Assembly (NCBI GenBank): GCA_039908285.1
Contig: JAMOBE010000001.1
Coordinates: 28,244 to 92,243 of the forward strand
Source: JAMOBE01 sp039908285
Lineage (GTDB): Bacteria > Pseudomonadota > Alphaproteobacteria > Rhodospirillales > Rhodospirillaceae
Direction: 5' to 3'
DNA: 64,000 nt
Made by a program: the position numbers and the translations under genes. Below are positions 9,885-18,032 of this stretch, one piece after another (the first letter of the stretch is position 1; every line of letters begins with the position of its first letter). The notes beneath the pieces are model-generated. The model saw only the letters and a program-made list of their open reading frames with translations, was not told the origin of the DNA and ran no database searches.

Positions 9885-10838
9885 CTATCCGACCGGACCG
9901 CACCATAGCTCCAGGCCCCGGTCCATGAACTCATCGTAGTGAATGTAGTGGGAACCATCGCAGGAAAAATTGAGCGAGACCATGCCGTTACAGACATTGA
10001 GGGATCCTGACCGCAGATAAATCGTGTCATCCGCGAAGCGCAATTCCCTGAACATCGTGAAGATCAGCGGAATGCTTTCCGGTGGTACCGTGGCGCGGCC
10101 GATATAGGGCAGTCGAGGATAGGCGAGGCAGATGGCCGGATCGACCAGGTCATCGATGCCGAGGATACGGTAGACATAGGGATCGTCCGCCAGCCAGATG
10201 GTGGCGCGGCTGCTGGAAAAATGCAGTTTGCCGTGGAAGACTCCGTGTTCCGTCATCAATTCGGTCATCAGCGGCAGGATGTCATCCAGACGGTCGTCCA
10301 TCAGGCTTTGCACCCGTTGCTGCTGGAACAGGCCGCCGCGGATGGCCGGGTCGCCCTTGATCTGGCGCCAGGCCGTGGGCTCCAGGTACAGTCCCTCGGA
10401 CCCGGGCAGGTCGCGGAGGTCGTAATCGGCCCCGAGAAAGCCGATGCGCTCCCCGGTCGCGCCCCGCACGACCTGGATGGCGGTGACCATGGGACGCTTG
10501 CGATTGCGGCTGATGTAGGCTTCGGAGAGCTTGAAGTCGGTGCTGCCGACGATGTCCAGCATATAGGGCCGGCTGGAGCGGTCGCGCCCGAAGTGGGCAG
10601 GGTCTGGACCATCGCGGGTGATGTTGTCGGTGAACTGGAGCCCGGCCGCATCCAGCATGTAAAGGTGCTTGCAGTAGGCGATTCGCGTCAGGGCCTCCGT
10701 CAGCAGGGTCTCGATGGCGCCCCGGTCGCCCATCACCCGGGCACAGTCCAGGGCCAGCACGCGCATGACCTCGCCCAGCAACGCGGTAAGAGTCTCCCGC
10801 TGACTGCGGATGACCGCATCAAGAGTGGAAGGAGGCAT
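9885..10838 (-). CDS. PDC/Cache-like sensor-domain protein without obvious output domain
   Basis: This is a protein of about 317 residues. Residues about 50-160 look like a Cache/PDC ligand-sensing domain: YCKHLYMLDAAGLQFTDN, then GRDRSSRPYM, then AYISRNRKRPMVTAIQVVR and GFLGADYDLRDLP. This is the pattern seen in extracellular dCache domains of chemoreceptors and cyclases. Unusually, there is no signal peptide or clear membrane anchor and no recognisable output domain, so it may be a cytoplasmic sensor. The C-terminal half is unrecognised. The ATG at 10838 has GAGAGG 7 bases upstream. It follows the HD-GYP gene's upstream region, with which it may share second-messenger signalling. Confidence 0.65.
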   Translation of the reverse strand: MPPSTLDAVIRSQRETLTALLGEVMRVLALDCARVMGDRGAIETLLTEALTRIAYCKHLYMLDAAGLQFTDNITRDGPDPAHFGRDRSSRPYMLDIVGSTDFKLSEAYISRNRKRPMVTAIQVVRGATGERIGFLGADYDLRDLPGSEGLYLEPTAWRQIKGDPAIRGGLFQQQRVQSLMDDRLDDILPLMTELMTEHGVFHGKLHFSSSRATIWLADDPYVYRILGIDDLVDPAICLAYPRLPYIGRATVPPESIPLIFTMFRELRFADDTIYLRSGSLNVCNGMVSLNFSCDGSHYIHYDEFMDRGLELWCGPVG

Positions 10839-11077
10839 GCAACGACCTCTCGAAATGGGTTCGCCGGAGTCCTGGGGCATACGCCCTTTCGCCCCGTGAC
10901 TCCTAGCATCTTGCGTCTCCAGGGGCCAGCATCGACGATCACGGATGGGACTCGCGGGCGGCAGTGAACCCTTGCCTTTTTTCGTCCCGTCATGATAGTG
11001 CTAGGCCGCCGGTTCGTTACCGGACTTCGCCTGGACCTGCAACTGTATCGGACCGACTGCAAGCAGAGGAACCTGTT

Positions 11078-11368
11078 ATGAACGTCTATATGATTCTCAC
11101 GGCCACGGGGTCAGAGGTGGTTCTTACATCCTACCAGTCGCCGACTCATCCCGATCTGGTCACCAAGCTGGCCGACAAAGGAATTCGTAAGTACGTTGCT
11201 TATGAAATCCCGGTTGATATGGCACGCGAGCGCTACGGCAACCACTTCATGGTCGTCGAGCACGACTCTCATGATGATGATTTTCTGCGAATCCTGGACG
11301 AAGACGGTTCGCGGGCATTCAAGCTGTTCCGATTCTCGGAAATGGGCACCCCGGTTCACTGGGAATAA
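11078..11368 (+). CDS. Small conserved hypothetical protein (96 aa)
   Basis: I do not recognise the family. The start ATG at 11078 (MNVYMILTATGSEVVL) has GAGGA 7 bases upstream, and the composition (balanced charged residues, HDSHDDDFLRILDEDGSRAF) is that of a folded cytoplasmic protein. It begins like proteins that adopt a small alpha/beta fold, with an N-terminal strand followed by a helix TKLADKGIRKYV. There is no signal peptide. It stands alone between the Cache-like gene on the other strand and the flagellin-like gene downstream. Confidence 0.65.
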   Translation: MNVYMILTATGSEVVLTSYQSPTHPDLVTKLADKGIRKYVAYEIPVDMARERYGNHFMVVEHDSHDDDFLRILDEDGSRAFKLFRFSEMGTPVHWE

Positions 11369-11610
11369 GGATTGACGCCAGAGCGGGCCAGAGCGGGATC
11401 ATGGCGGAGGAAGGGGGGAGTGGTTGCCTTTTTCCTCCGTTTGCGCTACCATGCTGAAAGGCCAGAATTGGTCAGGCCGCGAAACTGGATATGTCCGGCA
11501 AGGGTCGGGTGAGTTTCACGGCACGTTCGGGGGAACAGGATGTTCACCAGGGAGCGCGGCGGTTCCCGGTCCACACCGTCAGCCGCATCCCGGTCCGGGA
11601 GTGAGGCGTC

Positions 11611-12738
11611 ATGGTAGGTATACTCGACGCGACCGGCTTCACGGCGAGCAACAGTCTGAAGACGCTCGTCATGAGCAAGATGCAGGAGTCCTACGCCAAG
11701 CAGCTCGACGATTCCAGCGATACGACCGCTGCCGAGGGGCAGGCCAGGTACAACCGCATCCTGGACGACGTCCAGGTCGTGCAGAGCAACAAGAGCAGGC
11801 TTTCCCTGGCGGCGATGTTCGTTGCCGACAACCTGAAGAACATCACCGCCATCAAGGATGCGCTGTTCGATATGAAGGTCTGCGTCGAGAAGGCCGCCGA
11901 GGCTGGCGCGGATACCTCCTATTGGGCGGAAAGATTCGACAAGGGCCTGCGCACCGTCAACAGCAAGGCCGATGCCTTGCCACGGAACACCAACCTTCTC
12001 GGCAACTGCGGCCAGACGGTGTGGAACGAGCCGTCGATGGCGTATCAGACGGACGCATACGGCTCGACCACGACGATCCAGGGCAAGTACATCGGCTCCG
12101 ACATGTACATCGACGACTCGAACGGCAAGAAGTGGGTCCCGGATTGGGGCTCTTTGACGATTCAGCAATATGACACCTACTCCAACACCGGAAACTCGTC
12201 CGCCAACGTCAAGACGAGTACGGATTCGCCGTCGTTCACGAATGGTCTGCGACTCGATTCCTTCACCGAGGCGACCGGAGCGATCACCTTTACCACCTAT
12301 CCCGAGGGCGGGGCCTCGTCACAGTCCGTGACGGGGACGGTGACGCGAGGGGGCCTGGACGTGATGCCGGCGTGGATGTACGGCGGTCTGACCACGACCC
12401 TCGACGCCACGGCCATGACCCGCGCGACGGCCGATATCAATACCGCGCGTAGCCAGGTGGAGGCGTTCGAAGCGACCCTCAAGGCCGTCCATTCCGGGAT
12501 CAAGGGCAAGGAAGGGACCCTCGCTGCCTCCGTCGAGGCCATGAACGACGAAGGCATGAATGTTCTGCGTGACACGTACACGGCGTCGGCGATCAGAAGG
12601 CAGGATGTCCAGGCGCGCTATCAGGGAATGGTCATGACCCTCCAGTCCATGATGGACTCGCAGAACTCCTATGCGTCCCTTTTTGCCGGCGCGGGCGTGG
12701 ACAAGATGACCGGCCTGCTTTACGACGGTTACTTCTGA
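11611..12738 (+). CDS. Flagellin-like / hook-filament-like helical protein, orphan
   Basis: This 375-residue protein has no signal peptide. Helical coiled-coil-prone segments sit at both ends: N-terminal about 10-130, with FVADNLKNITAIKDALFDMK, and C-terminal about 265-370, with ATADINTARSQVEAFEATLK and QSMMDSQNSYASLFAG. They flank a Thr/Ser/Tyr-rich variable middle (about 140-260). This N- and C-helix with variable centre layout is that of flagellins and hook-associated proteins, but the standard flagellin end motifs are not recognisable. GGGAG precedes the ATG. No flagellar genes adjoin it. It could equally be another self-assembling secreted protein, so the function call is tentative. Confidence 0.55.
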   Translation: MVGILDATGFTASNSLKTLVMSKMQESYAKQLDDSSDTTAAEGQARYNRILDDVQVVQSNKSRLSLAAMFVADNLKNITAIKDALFDMKVCVEKAAEAGADTSYWAERFDKGLRTVNSKADALPRNTNLLGNCGQTVWNEPSMAYQTDAYGSTTTIQGKYIGSDMYIDDSNGKKWVPDWGSLTIQQYDTYSNTGNSSANVKTSTDSPSFTNGLRLDSFTEATGAITFTTYPEGGASSQSVTGTVTRGGLDVMPAWMYGGLTTTLDATAMTRATADINTARSQVEAFEATLKAVHSGIKGKEGTLAASVEAMNDEGMNVLRDTYTASAIRRQDVQARYQGMVMTLQSMMDSQNSYASLFAGAGVDKMTGLLYDGYF

Positions 12739-12746
12739 CGGTTCGG

Positions 12747-13610
12747 ATGAGTATCATCGCCTTCGTTGGCCTCGGCATCATGGGGCGGAGCATGGCCCGC
12801 AACCTGATGCGGGCCGGCCATGCCCTTTTCCTGCACACCCGCACCCGGGCCCGTGCCGAGGATCTTCTCGGCGAGGGGGCTGAGTGGCGCGACTCGCCGG
12901 CCGCGGCCGTTGCCGGGGCGGGGATCGCCATCACCATGGTCGGCCTGCCGGCGGAGGTGGAGGAGGTGTACTACGGGCCTTCGGGTCTGCTGGACGCGGC
13001 GGCGCCCGGCACGTTTCTCATCGACATGAGCACCTCGCCCCCTGACCTTGCCGAACGGATCCATCGCGATGCGGCGGGGCGGGGGCTGCGGGCCCTGGAC
13101 GCGCCGGTGTCCGGCGGCGACGTCGGCGCCCGTGACGCCACCCTCGCCGTCATGGTGGGTGGGGAGCGCGCCGATTTCGAGGCGATGGAGCCGGTGCTGG
13201 CCGGCGTGGGACGCACGATCGTCCACGTCGGCCCGGCCGGCAGCGGCCAGCACTGCAAGATGGTCAATCAGATCGTCATCGGTGGGACGATGCTGGGCGT
13301 GGCCGAGGCCCTGACCTATGGGCGCCGCGCCGGCCTGGATGCCGCGACGGTGCTGCGGGTGATCGGCGGCGGGGCGGCCGGCAGCTTTGCCCTGAACCAC
13401 CTGGGACCCCGGATGGCGGCCGGCGATTTCGCTCCCGGCTTCATGGTCGAGCACTTCGTCAAGGACATGACCATCGCCGCCGAGGAGAGCCGCCGATTCG
13501 CGCTGGACCTTCCCGGCCTGGCGCTGGCTCATGCCCAGTATCGGCGCCTGCTCGAACTGGGAAACGGGCGCGACGGGACGCAGGCCCTCTTCCGGCTGTA
13601 TAATCCCTGA
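12747..13610 (+). CDS. NAD(P)-dependent beta-hydroxyacid dehydrogenase (GarR/MmsB family)
   Basis: This 287-residue oxidoreductase is of the 3-hydroxyisobutyrate / tartronate-semialdehyde reductase family. The Rossmann motif GLGIMGRSMARNL lies at the N-terminus, the substrate motif DAPVSGGDVGA in the middle, GPAGSGQHCKMVNQ carries the catalytic Lys near residue 171, and the C-terminal helical domain ends with KDMTIAAEESR. The substrate cannot be fixed from sequence. It starts 8 bases after the flagellin-like gene stop and is followed by the CoxG-like gene and panB on the same strand, so a small transcription unit is likely. A pantothenate or branched-chain link with panB is possible but unproven. 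Confidence 0.85.
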   Translation: MSIIAFVGLGIMGRSMARNLMRAGHALFLHTRTRARAEDLLGEGAEWRDSPAAAVAGAGIAITMVGLPAEVEEVYYGPSGLLDAAAPGTFLIDMSTSPPDLAERIHRDAAGRGLRALDAPVSGGDVGARDATLAVMVGGERADFEAMEPVLAGVGRTIVHVGPAGSGQHCKMVNQIVIGGTMLGVAEALTYGRRAGLDAATVLRVIGGGAAGSFALNHLGPRMAAGDFAPGFMVEHFVKDMTIAAEESRRFALDLPGLALAHAQYRRLLELGNGRDGTQALFRLYNP

Positions 13611-13636
13611 GGCCCTGAGGACCCTGGATCTCGACG

Positions 13637-14098
13637 ATGGATCTTGGCGGCGAGCACCGCATACCGGCCACCCGCGCGGTGGTTTGGGAGGCCCTGAACG
13701 ATCCCGAGGTGCTGAGGGTGTGCATCGAGGGCTGTGAAGCCATGCAGCGCCTGTCCCCGACCGAGTTCACGGCCAGGGTCAAGGCCAGGATCGGTCCGGT
13801 GCAGGCCGTGTTTGCCGGAGCCGTGACGCTGACGGACGTCGAGGCCCCCGGTGCCTACACCCTCGTCGGCCAGGGGCAGGGCGGGGTGGCCGGCTTCGTC
13901 CGTGGCCGCGCCCGGGTGACCCTGACCGCGGAGGGGGACGCCACGGTGCTGCGCTATGAGGCCAGGGCCGACGTGGGCGGCAAGCTTGCCAGCGTCGGCA
14001 ATCGCCTGATCCAGGGCGTCGTCGCCGCCACCGCCGCCACCTTTTTCGATCGGCTGGCGGCGCGGCTGGCCATGAATGGACTGGGGAGGATGGAGTGA
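13637..14098 (+). CDS. CoxG-like SRPBCC-fold protein (CO dehydrogenase subunit G family)
   Basis: This 153-residue protein has the CoxG pattern: an opening MDLGGEHRIPATRAVVWEALNDPEVL, a GCEAMQRLSPTEF turn, then KARIGPVQAVFAG and the C-terminal AGFVRGRARVTL...YEARADVGGKLASVGNRLI. CoxG proteins have the START/SRPBCC fold, and some help mature molybdenum hydroxylases. No coxMSL genes are nearby, so the molecular role here is open. Its stop overlaps the panB start by 4 bases (GTGA), which indicates translational coupling. Confidence 0.85.
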   Translation: MDLGGEHRIPATRAVVWEALNDPEVLRVCIEGCEAMQRLSPTEFTARVKARIGPVQAVFAGAVTLTDVEAPGAYTLVGQGQGGVAGFVRGRARVTLTAEGDATVLRYEARADVGGKLASVGNRLIQGVVAATAATFFDRLAARLAMNGLGRME

Positions 14099-14931
14099 GC
14101 GTTTCCAGCGATATCAAGCGGATTACCATTCGCGACATCCGGCTGCGCAAGGGGGGGGAGCCCATCGTGGTGCTGACCGCCTACACGGCGCCGATGACCC
14201 GGTTTCTCGATCCCCACGTGGACGTGCTGCTGGTGGGAGACTCGTTGGGAATGGTGGTCTATGGCATGGAGACCACCCTTGGCGTCACCCTCGACATGAT
14301 GATCAATCATGGGGCGGCGGTGGTGCGGTCGTCGCGCCGGGGGTGTGTCATCGTCGACATGCCGTTCGGGTCCTATCAGGAGTCGCCGCAGGTGGCCTTT
14401 CGCGCCGCCGCGCGGGTGATGGCGGAGACGGGGTGCGCCGGCGTCAAGCTGGAGGGCGGTGTCGAGATGGCCGAGACCATCTCCTGGCTGGCCCACCGGG
14501 GCATACCGGTCATGGCTCACGTCGGGCTGCGGCCGCAATCGGTGCACGCCCTGGGGGGCTTCCGCGCCCAGGGGCGGGAGGACGCCGACGCCCAGGCGAT
14601 TCTGGCCGATGCCGTCGCCGTCGCCGACGCCGGCGCCTTCGCGGTGGTGGTGGAGGGGACGATGGAGCCGCTTGCCCGCCGAATTACCGAAACCATCGCC
14701 ATTCCGACCATCGGCATCGGCGCCTCGGTGGCCTGCGATGGTCAGGTGCTGGTGACCGAGGACATGCTGGGGCTGTTCACCGAGTTCCGCCCCAAATTCG
14801 TGCGTCACTTCGCCAACCTGGGTCCGGCCGTCACCGAGGCCATCCAAACCTACGCCGCCGACGTCCGCGCCCGCCGATTCCCCGGTCCGGAGCACTGCTT
14901 CGGAATGAAGGCCGTTCGAAGCGGGGAGTGA
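14095..14931 (+). CDS. panB: PanB, 3-methyl-2-oxobutanoate hydroxymethyltransferase
   Basis: This 278-residue enzyme makes ketopantoate from 2-oxoisovalerate and methylene-tetrahydrofolate, the first committed step to pantothenate and CoA. Conserved features seen include ITIRDIRLRKGGEPIVVLTAY, the metal-binding LLVGDSLGMVVYG, TTLGVTLDMMINH, VKLEGG with the catalytic-type Glu, PVMAHVGLRPQS and IPTIGIGAS. The start is GTG at 14095, overlapping the previous gene by 4 bases, with GGGGAGGA just upstream. The size is normal. panC is not present in the window. Confidence 0.95.
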   Translation: MSVSSDIKRITIRDIRLRKGGEPIVVLTAYTAPMTRFLDPHVDVLLVGDSLGMVVYGMETTLGVTLDMMINHGAAVVRSSRRGCVIVDMPFGSYQESPQVAFRAAARVMAETGCAGVKLEGGVEMAETISWLAHRGIPVMAHVGLRPQSVHALGGFRAQGREDADAQAILADAVAVADAGAFAVVVEGTMEPLARRITETIAIPTIGIGASVACDGQVLVTEDMLGLFTEFRPKFVRHFANLGPAVTEAIQTYAADVRARRFPGPEHCFGMKAVRSGE

Positions 14932-14992
14932 TGTCGGCGAGTCTGATGGTTGACACACGATGTCACTGGGACGATGCGGTCATCAGCGTGCG

Positions 14993-15095
14993 TGTGTTGA
15001 GAAAAAGGCGCAACACGGATGAACACGGACATCCACGGATGAACACGGATGTAGCGGAGTTTGACATGGGCTAAAGTGAGAAACACGCTGGCACA
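14993..15095 (+). repeat. Third copy of the 'acacggat' dispersed repeat
   Basis: This copy of the repeat seen at 1885-2140 reads ...gcgcAACACGGATGAACACGGA, then CATCCACGGATGAACACGGA, and ends in a GAGTTTGACATG-type tail followed by 'gagaaacacgctggcac'. Its length (about 100 bp), internal tandem units and both ends agree with the inverted copy at 2038-2140. It lies 60 bases after panB in the gap 14932-15193. A GC-rich inverted repeat, GCGAGGGCCT/AGGCCCTCGC, follows at 15144-15165 and may act as the panB terminator. Confidence 0.7.
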
Positions 15096-15193
15096 GGCTT
15101 TCCGTACTCCCCATGACGTCTGATCCTGGAGGGAACGGGGAGCGCGAGGGCCTCCAGGCCCTCGCTCTTATCCTGACCGTATCGGACCGGTCC

Positions 15194-15364
15194 CTACTTC
15201 TTCTTGTCCTTCTTGCGGCCAACCTCGGCCCACACCTCACGAACCAAGGCCTTGAACGCCTCGTCCCGGGGAATCGGATGGATGTCCGCGTCCGCCAACA
15301 CATGACGATTGGCAGTTCTTCCTTGCGGTAGGAAGAAGGCTGTAGCACTTATTGTTGCGGGTCC
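15194..15364 (-). pseudogene. C-terminal fragment of an unidentified protein
   Basis: Reading the minus strand, an open frame ends at TAG 15194-15196 with protein-like text: FFLPQGRTANRHVLADADI, then HPIPRDEAFKALVREVWAEV and a lysine-rich tail GRKKDKKK. The amphipathic helix and basic tail look genuine, but no start codon with a ribosome site is visible. The upstream side runs at about 15365 into a decayed copy of the neighbouring TPR repeat in another frame. I read it as the 3' remnant of a gene cut by recombination; the family is not recognised. Confidence 0.4.
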
Positions 15365-15422
15365 TGGTCACCTGTTCCCGCAGGGTCGACTCGGTGGAGG
15401 AGCCGAAGCGGCCGCCACATGC
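15349..15422 (-). pseudogene. Decayed extra TPR repeat beyond the stop of the TPR gene
   Basis: Directly after the TGA of the TPR gene, the same reading frame continues with a partial repeat: RFGSSTESTLREQVTR, to be compared with RFGSATELALREQVAR inside the gene. The remnant then degenerates into unrelated text. This indicates that the gene once carried at least one more repeat unit, or that an unequal exchange between repeats left a fragment behind. It is about 74 bases long and was found by reading through the stop codon. Confidence 0.55.
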
Positions 15423-16667
15423 TCAGCGACCGCCGCCAATTGGTTGTTGTGCCCCATATGACTGTCCCAGTAGTTTCAACGCTGCTCTCTTGTTGGCCCG
15501 TGCCCTGGCCACCTGTTCCCGCAGGGCCGTCTTGGTAGCGGAACCGAAGCGTTTTTCCACCTGTTCATAGGCAGCCACTGCCTTCGCGTACTGCTTCGAC
15601 TGGTTCAACGAGATGCCCTTGTAGACAAGTGCCCTGGCCACCTGTTCCCGCAGGGCCAACTCGGTAGCGGAACCGAAGCGTTCTTCCACCTGCTCATAGG
15701 CAGCCACTGCCTTCTCGTATTGCTTCAACTGGTCCAACGAGATGCCCTTGTAGACAAGTGCCTTGGCCAACCGTTCCTGTTCCTGCGAGGCCAGTTCGGT
15801 GGCGGAGCCGAGGACGATCTCCACCTGTTCAAAGGCAGCCACTGCCTCGGAGTTGCGCTCAAGCCTACGCCACGCGACGCCGTTATTGTACTGCGCCTTA
15901 GCCACCTCCTCGGGCGTGGCACCGGGTGTTCTGGACGCTTGGTCAAACAAAGACTGAGCCGCAGAAAAGTCGTCTTTGAAATAGGCATCAAGCGCCTTCG
16001 CCATCCAATCGTTGAATGTTCTTGCATTCTCCTGTTTCGTGTCAACCTGTTTTGACACGGTTTCGACCTGTTGGCGTTCCTCTGCGGATGGTGGTTTAGC
16101 ACCAACTTTGCCAAGGTCGTCTGTATAATTTGCAATATTAACTCTATATTGTTCAATGATGGCATCTGTTTTATTCTTAGTTTCAGCGTCAATCCTCTCG
16201 AGAAGTTCGTCAGTTTGTTTCTTCGCACTCTCCACGAGCGCATCAACTATTGCTGTTCTGCTTTCTACGGCTGACTTGGCCAGTTCGTCGATACGGTCCT
16301 TTCCTTCATTCTGAATCCATTTGTCAACGGCCGACTTCGCTTCTGCTTTGAAATATGCATCGCCGCTTTTTGTCAGCCATTCCTGGAATGAATTTGCGGC
16401 CTTGTCCTGGGAGAAGATGAAGCTGGCAATGGATGCCGCTGCGATCAGCACGCCAATGCCCGTGAAAAACCAGCCAAGCGGCGCCAGATGGATCGACAGA
16501 TCGCGAATCCGGTCGTTCTGCGCGGCGGTCTGCGCCGCAAGCAGTTTTGCCAGGCCCTCGTGCCTTTCCTTCAGCTTGTCGAGTTCGGTCGTCGTGGCGG
16601 ACAGTTTGGCGCGGAGGTCCTCCACATCGGCCGCGGGTGCGGGCTGGGGTACTCCTGGTTTTGCCAT
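15423..16667 (-). CDS. Membrane-anchored coiled-coil / TPR-repeat protein
   Basis: This is a protein of about 414 residues. Residues 10-55 form a coiled coil (LRAKLSATTTELDKLKERH), followed by one membrane helix (about 65-87, GWFFTGIGVLIAAASIASFIF). A long charged helical region comes next, then C-terminal TPR-like repeats of about 52 residues, each carrying YKGISL(D/N)Q(L/S)KQY and VAAYEQVE(E/K)RFGSAT. The last three repeats are nearly identical at DNA level, so copy number is likely to vary. Start at ATG 16667 (MAKPGVPQPA); a longer in-frame start at 16688 is possible. Function unknown; a scaffold at the inner membrane is a reasonable guess. It lies beside tRNA-Phe. Confidence 0.7.
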   Translation of the reverse strand: MAKPGVPQPAPAADVEDLRAKLSATTTELDKLKERHEGLAKLLAAQTAAQNDRIRDLSIHLAPLGWFFTGIGVLIAAASIASFIFSQDKAANSFQEWLTKSGDAYFKAEAKSAVDKWIQNEGKDRIDELAKSAVESRTAIVDALVESAKKQTDELLERIDAETKNKTDAIIEQYRVNIANYTDDLGKVGAKPPSAEERQQVETVSKQVDTKQENARTFNDWMAKALDAYFKDDFSAAQSLFDQASRTPGATPEEVAKAQYNNGVAWRRLERNSEAVAAFEQVEIVLGSATELASQEQERLAKALVYKGISLDQLKQYEKAVAAYEQVEERFGSATELALREQVARALVYKGISLNQSKQYAKAVAAYEQVEKRFGSATKTALREQVARARANKRAALKLLGQSYGAQQPIGGGR

Positions 16668-16763
16668 ATGTCTCGAGTGATACGTCATAGGCGCATCCTA
16701 TGCCGATCACGTTATCATGACAAGACGTCGCAGGCATGCGCTACTCCATCACGCATCCCTCCT

Positions 16764-16780
16764 CAGGGCAATCGGGTGAA
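16764..16780. repeat. Solo terminal repeat of the MITE family
   Basis: CAGGGCAATCGGGTGAA here is identical to the left terminal inverted repeat of the 96-bp element at 30374-30469. No partner end or GC-hairpin core is visible within 100 bases, so this looks like a relic or a one-ended fragment. It lies between the TPR gene and tRNA-Phe. Confidence 0.55.
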
Positions 16781-16868
16781 AAGTGAGTTGCGGACAGAAC
16801 CCCGTCGCAGACGCTGGACAAGGGGCGATGGATCCTGTACAAGCGGCAACTCGCAGCGGGGTTCCCGT

Positions 16869-16944
<76 letters not shown>

Positions 16945-17038
16945 CTCGCCCGCCGCAAGTGCCCGCCGCAAATTTCTCCGAATTGAAACGCATCGGATGG
17001 CAGATGGACGCGCGTGCCATCTGCCATCCGGTCGTCGC

Positions 17039-18001
17039 TCAGCGGGTGAGCAGCGCGGCGTCCCGGCTGGCGCGGGACATTCGCCAGACGCTGGCGAACT
17101 GGGCGGCGCGGCTCGCGAACTCCGGCATCACCACCGTAATTTCGGCGTGACTGCTCAGAGTCGCCTGGTCGATGGTGTTGCGGACGATCGACTCCACACG
17201 ATCGGCATCGACCCGGTGGATGATTTCCGCTTCTCCTTTGCCGTCCGAAGCGGCGATGCGGGCGTCGGAGGACGAGGCCTGCATGGTCGCGACCGGCGTC
17301 GGGGTGGATGCCGGCGTGGATACTGACGCCGACGTAGACGCAGACGTAGACTCCGGCGCGGACGCGGACACCGGGGTCGGCGACCGCGTGTCGCTCGCCG
17401 TCACGGTGGACGCTGGAGATGGTCCGGCCGTCGGAGTCGCGGCGATGGCTGACGATGTAGGGGCTCCCGTTGGGCTAGCCGCGGTGATCGGCGCTGAGAC
17501 CATCACGGGAGCCGGCACGTAGGCCACCGCGGGGGCAGGCGCCGATGGAGCGGGTGTCGATGGAGCGGGCGTCGAAGCGGGTGCCGCCGTGGCCGCCACC
17601 GCCGGAGCGGCGGGTTGGACGGCGGGAGAGGACGTGACCACCACCGCAGGTTGTTCTGAGGTCCGGCTTGGCGTCGGCTGTGGCCAGGCGGCGGAAATGG
17701 CCGCCGTGACGGCCGCGGTCGTCGCTTTGGCGTCCCCGAGGGTCAGGAAGGTGCTGAGTCCGAACATCCGGGTCGGAAGGGTCACGGCGGTATCGACCCG
17801 CACCGCGAAGTCGAGCTTCAGTCCGCGTATTTCAAAGCCGCCGCGCTGGTCCGCCAGTTCGGAACGGCCGAGAGACGAAAAACCGGCCAGCGGGTCCTCT
17901 GCCACCGAGGACTGTGCTGGCCGGGCCATAAGCGACGTCATCGACAGGACGACGAGTCCAGTCACGGCTCGTCGTACCGTCCCTTGTTTTCCTTGTATCA
18001 T
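17039..18001 (-). CDS. Exported Pro/Ala/Thr-rich protein with GG-motif, partner of C39 peptidase
   Basis: This 320-residue protein has a signal peptide (MIQGKQGTVRRAVTGLVVLS...AQS). The mature N-terminus carries FSSLGRSELADQRGG at residues 41-55, which aligns position for position with FASLSTTELGGLSGG in the 128-aa protein two genes upstream. A short conserved block FEIRGLKLDFAVRVDTAV follows, then about 160 residues of low-complexity Pro/Ala/Ser/Thr, and an ordered C-terminus (about 245-320, DRVESIVRNTIDQATLSSHAEITVVMPEF cut short here for length). ATG 18001 is chosen because GTGGAG lies 9 bases upstream. It is last in the cluster. The function is not known; a surface or periplasmic role in assembling the repeat protein is inferred. 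Confidence 0.75.
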   Translation of the reverse strand: MIQGKQGTVRRAVTGLVVLSMTSLMARPAQSSVAEDPLAGFSSLGRSELADQRGGFEIRGLKLDFAVRVDTAVTLPTRMFGLSTFLTLGDAKATTAAVTAAISAAWPQPTPSRTSEQPAVVVTSSPAVQPAAPAVAATAAPASTPAPSTPAPSAPAPAVAYVPAPVMVSAPITAASPTGAPTSSAIAATPTAGPSPASTVTASDTRSPTPVSASAPESTSASTSASVSTPASTPTPVATMQASSSDARIAASDGKGEAEIIHRVDADRVESIVRNTIDQATLSSHAEITVVMPEFASRAAQFASVWRMSRASRDAALLTR

Positions 18002-18032
18002 ATCGTGTTTCTCCACACTCCTGCTTTAGGGT

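Noticed and set aside
15113..15331. 72-codon plus-strand open frame after panB.
   Set aside because: It is antisense to a better protein-like fragment on the minus strand and includes a GC inverted repeat.
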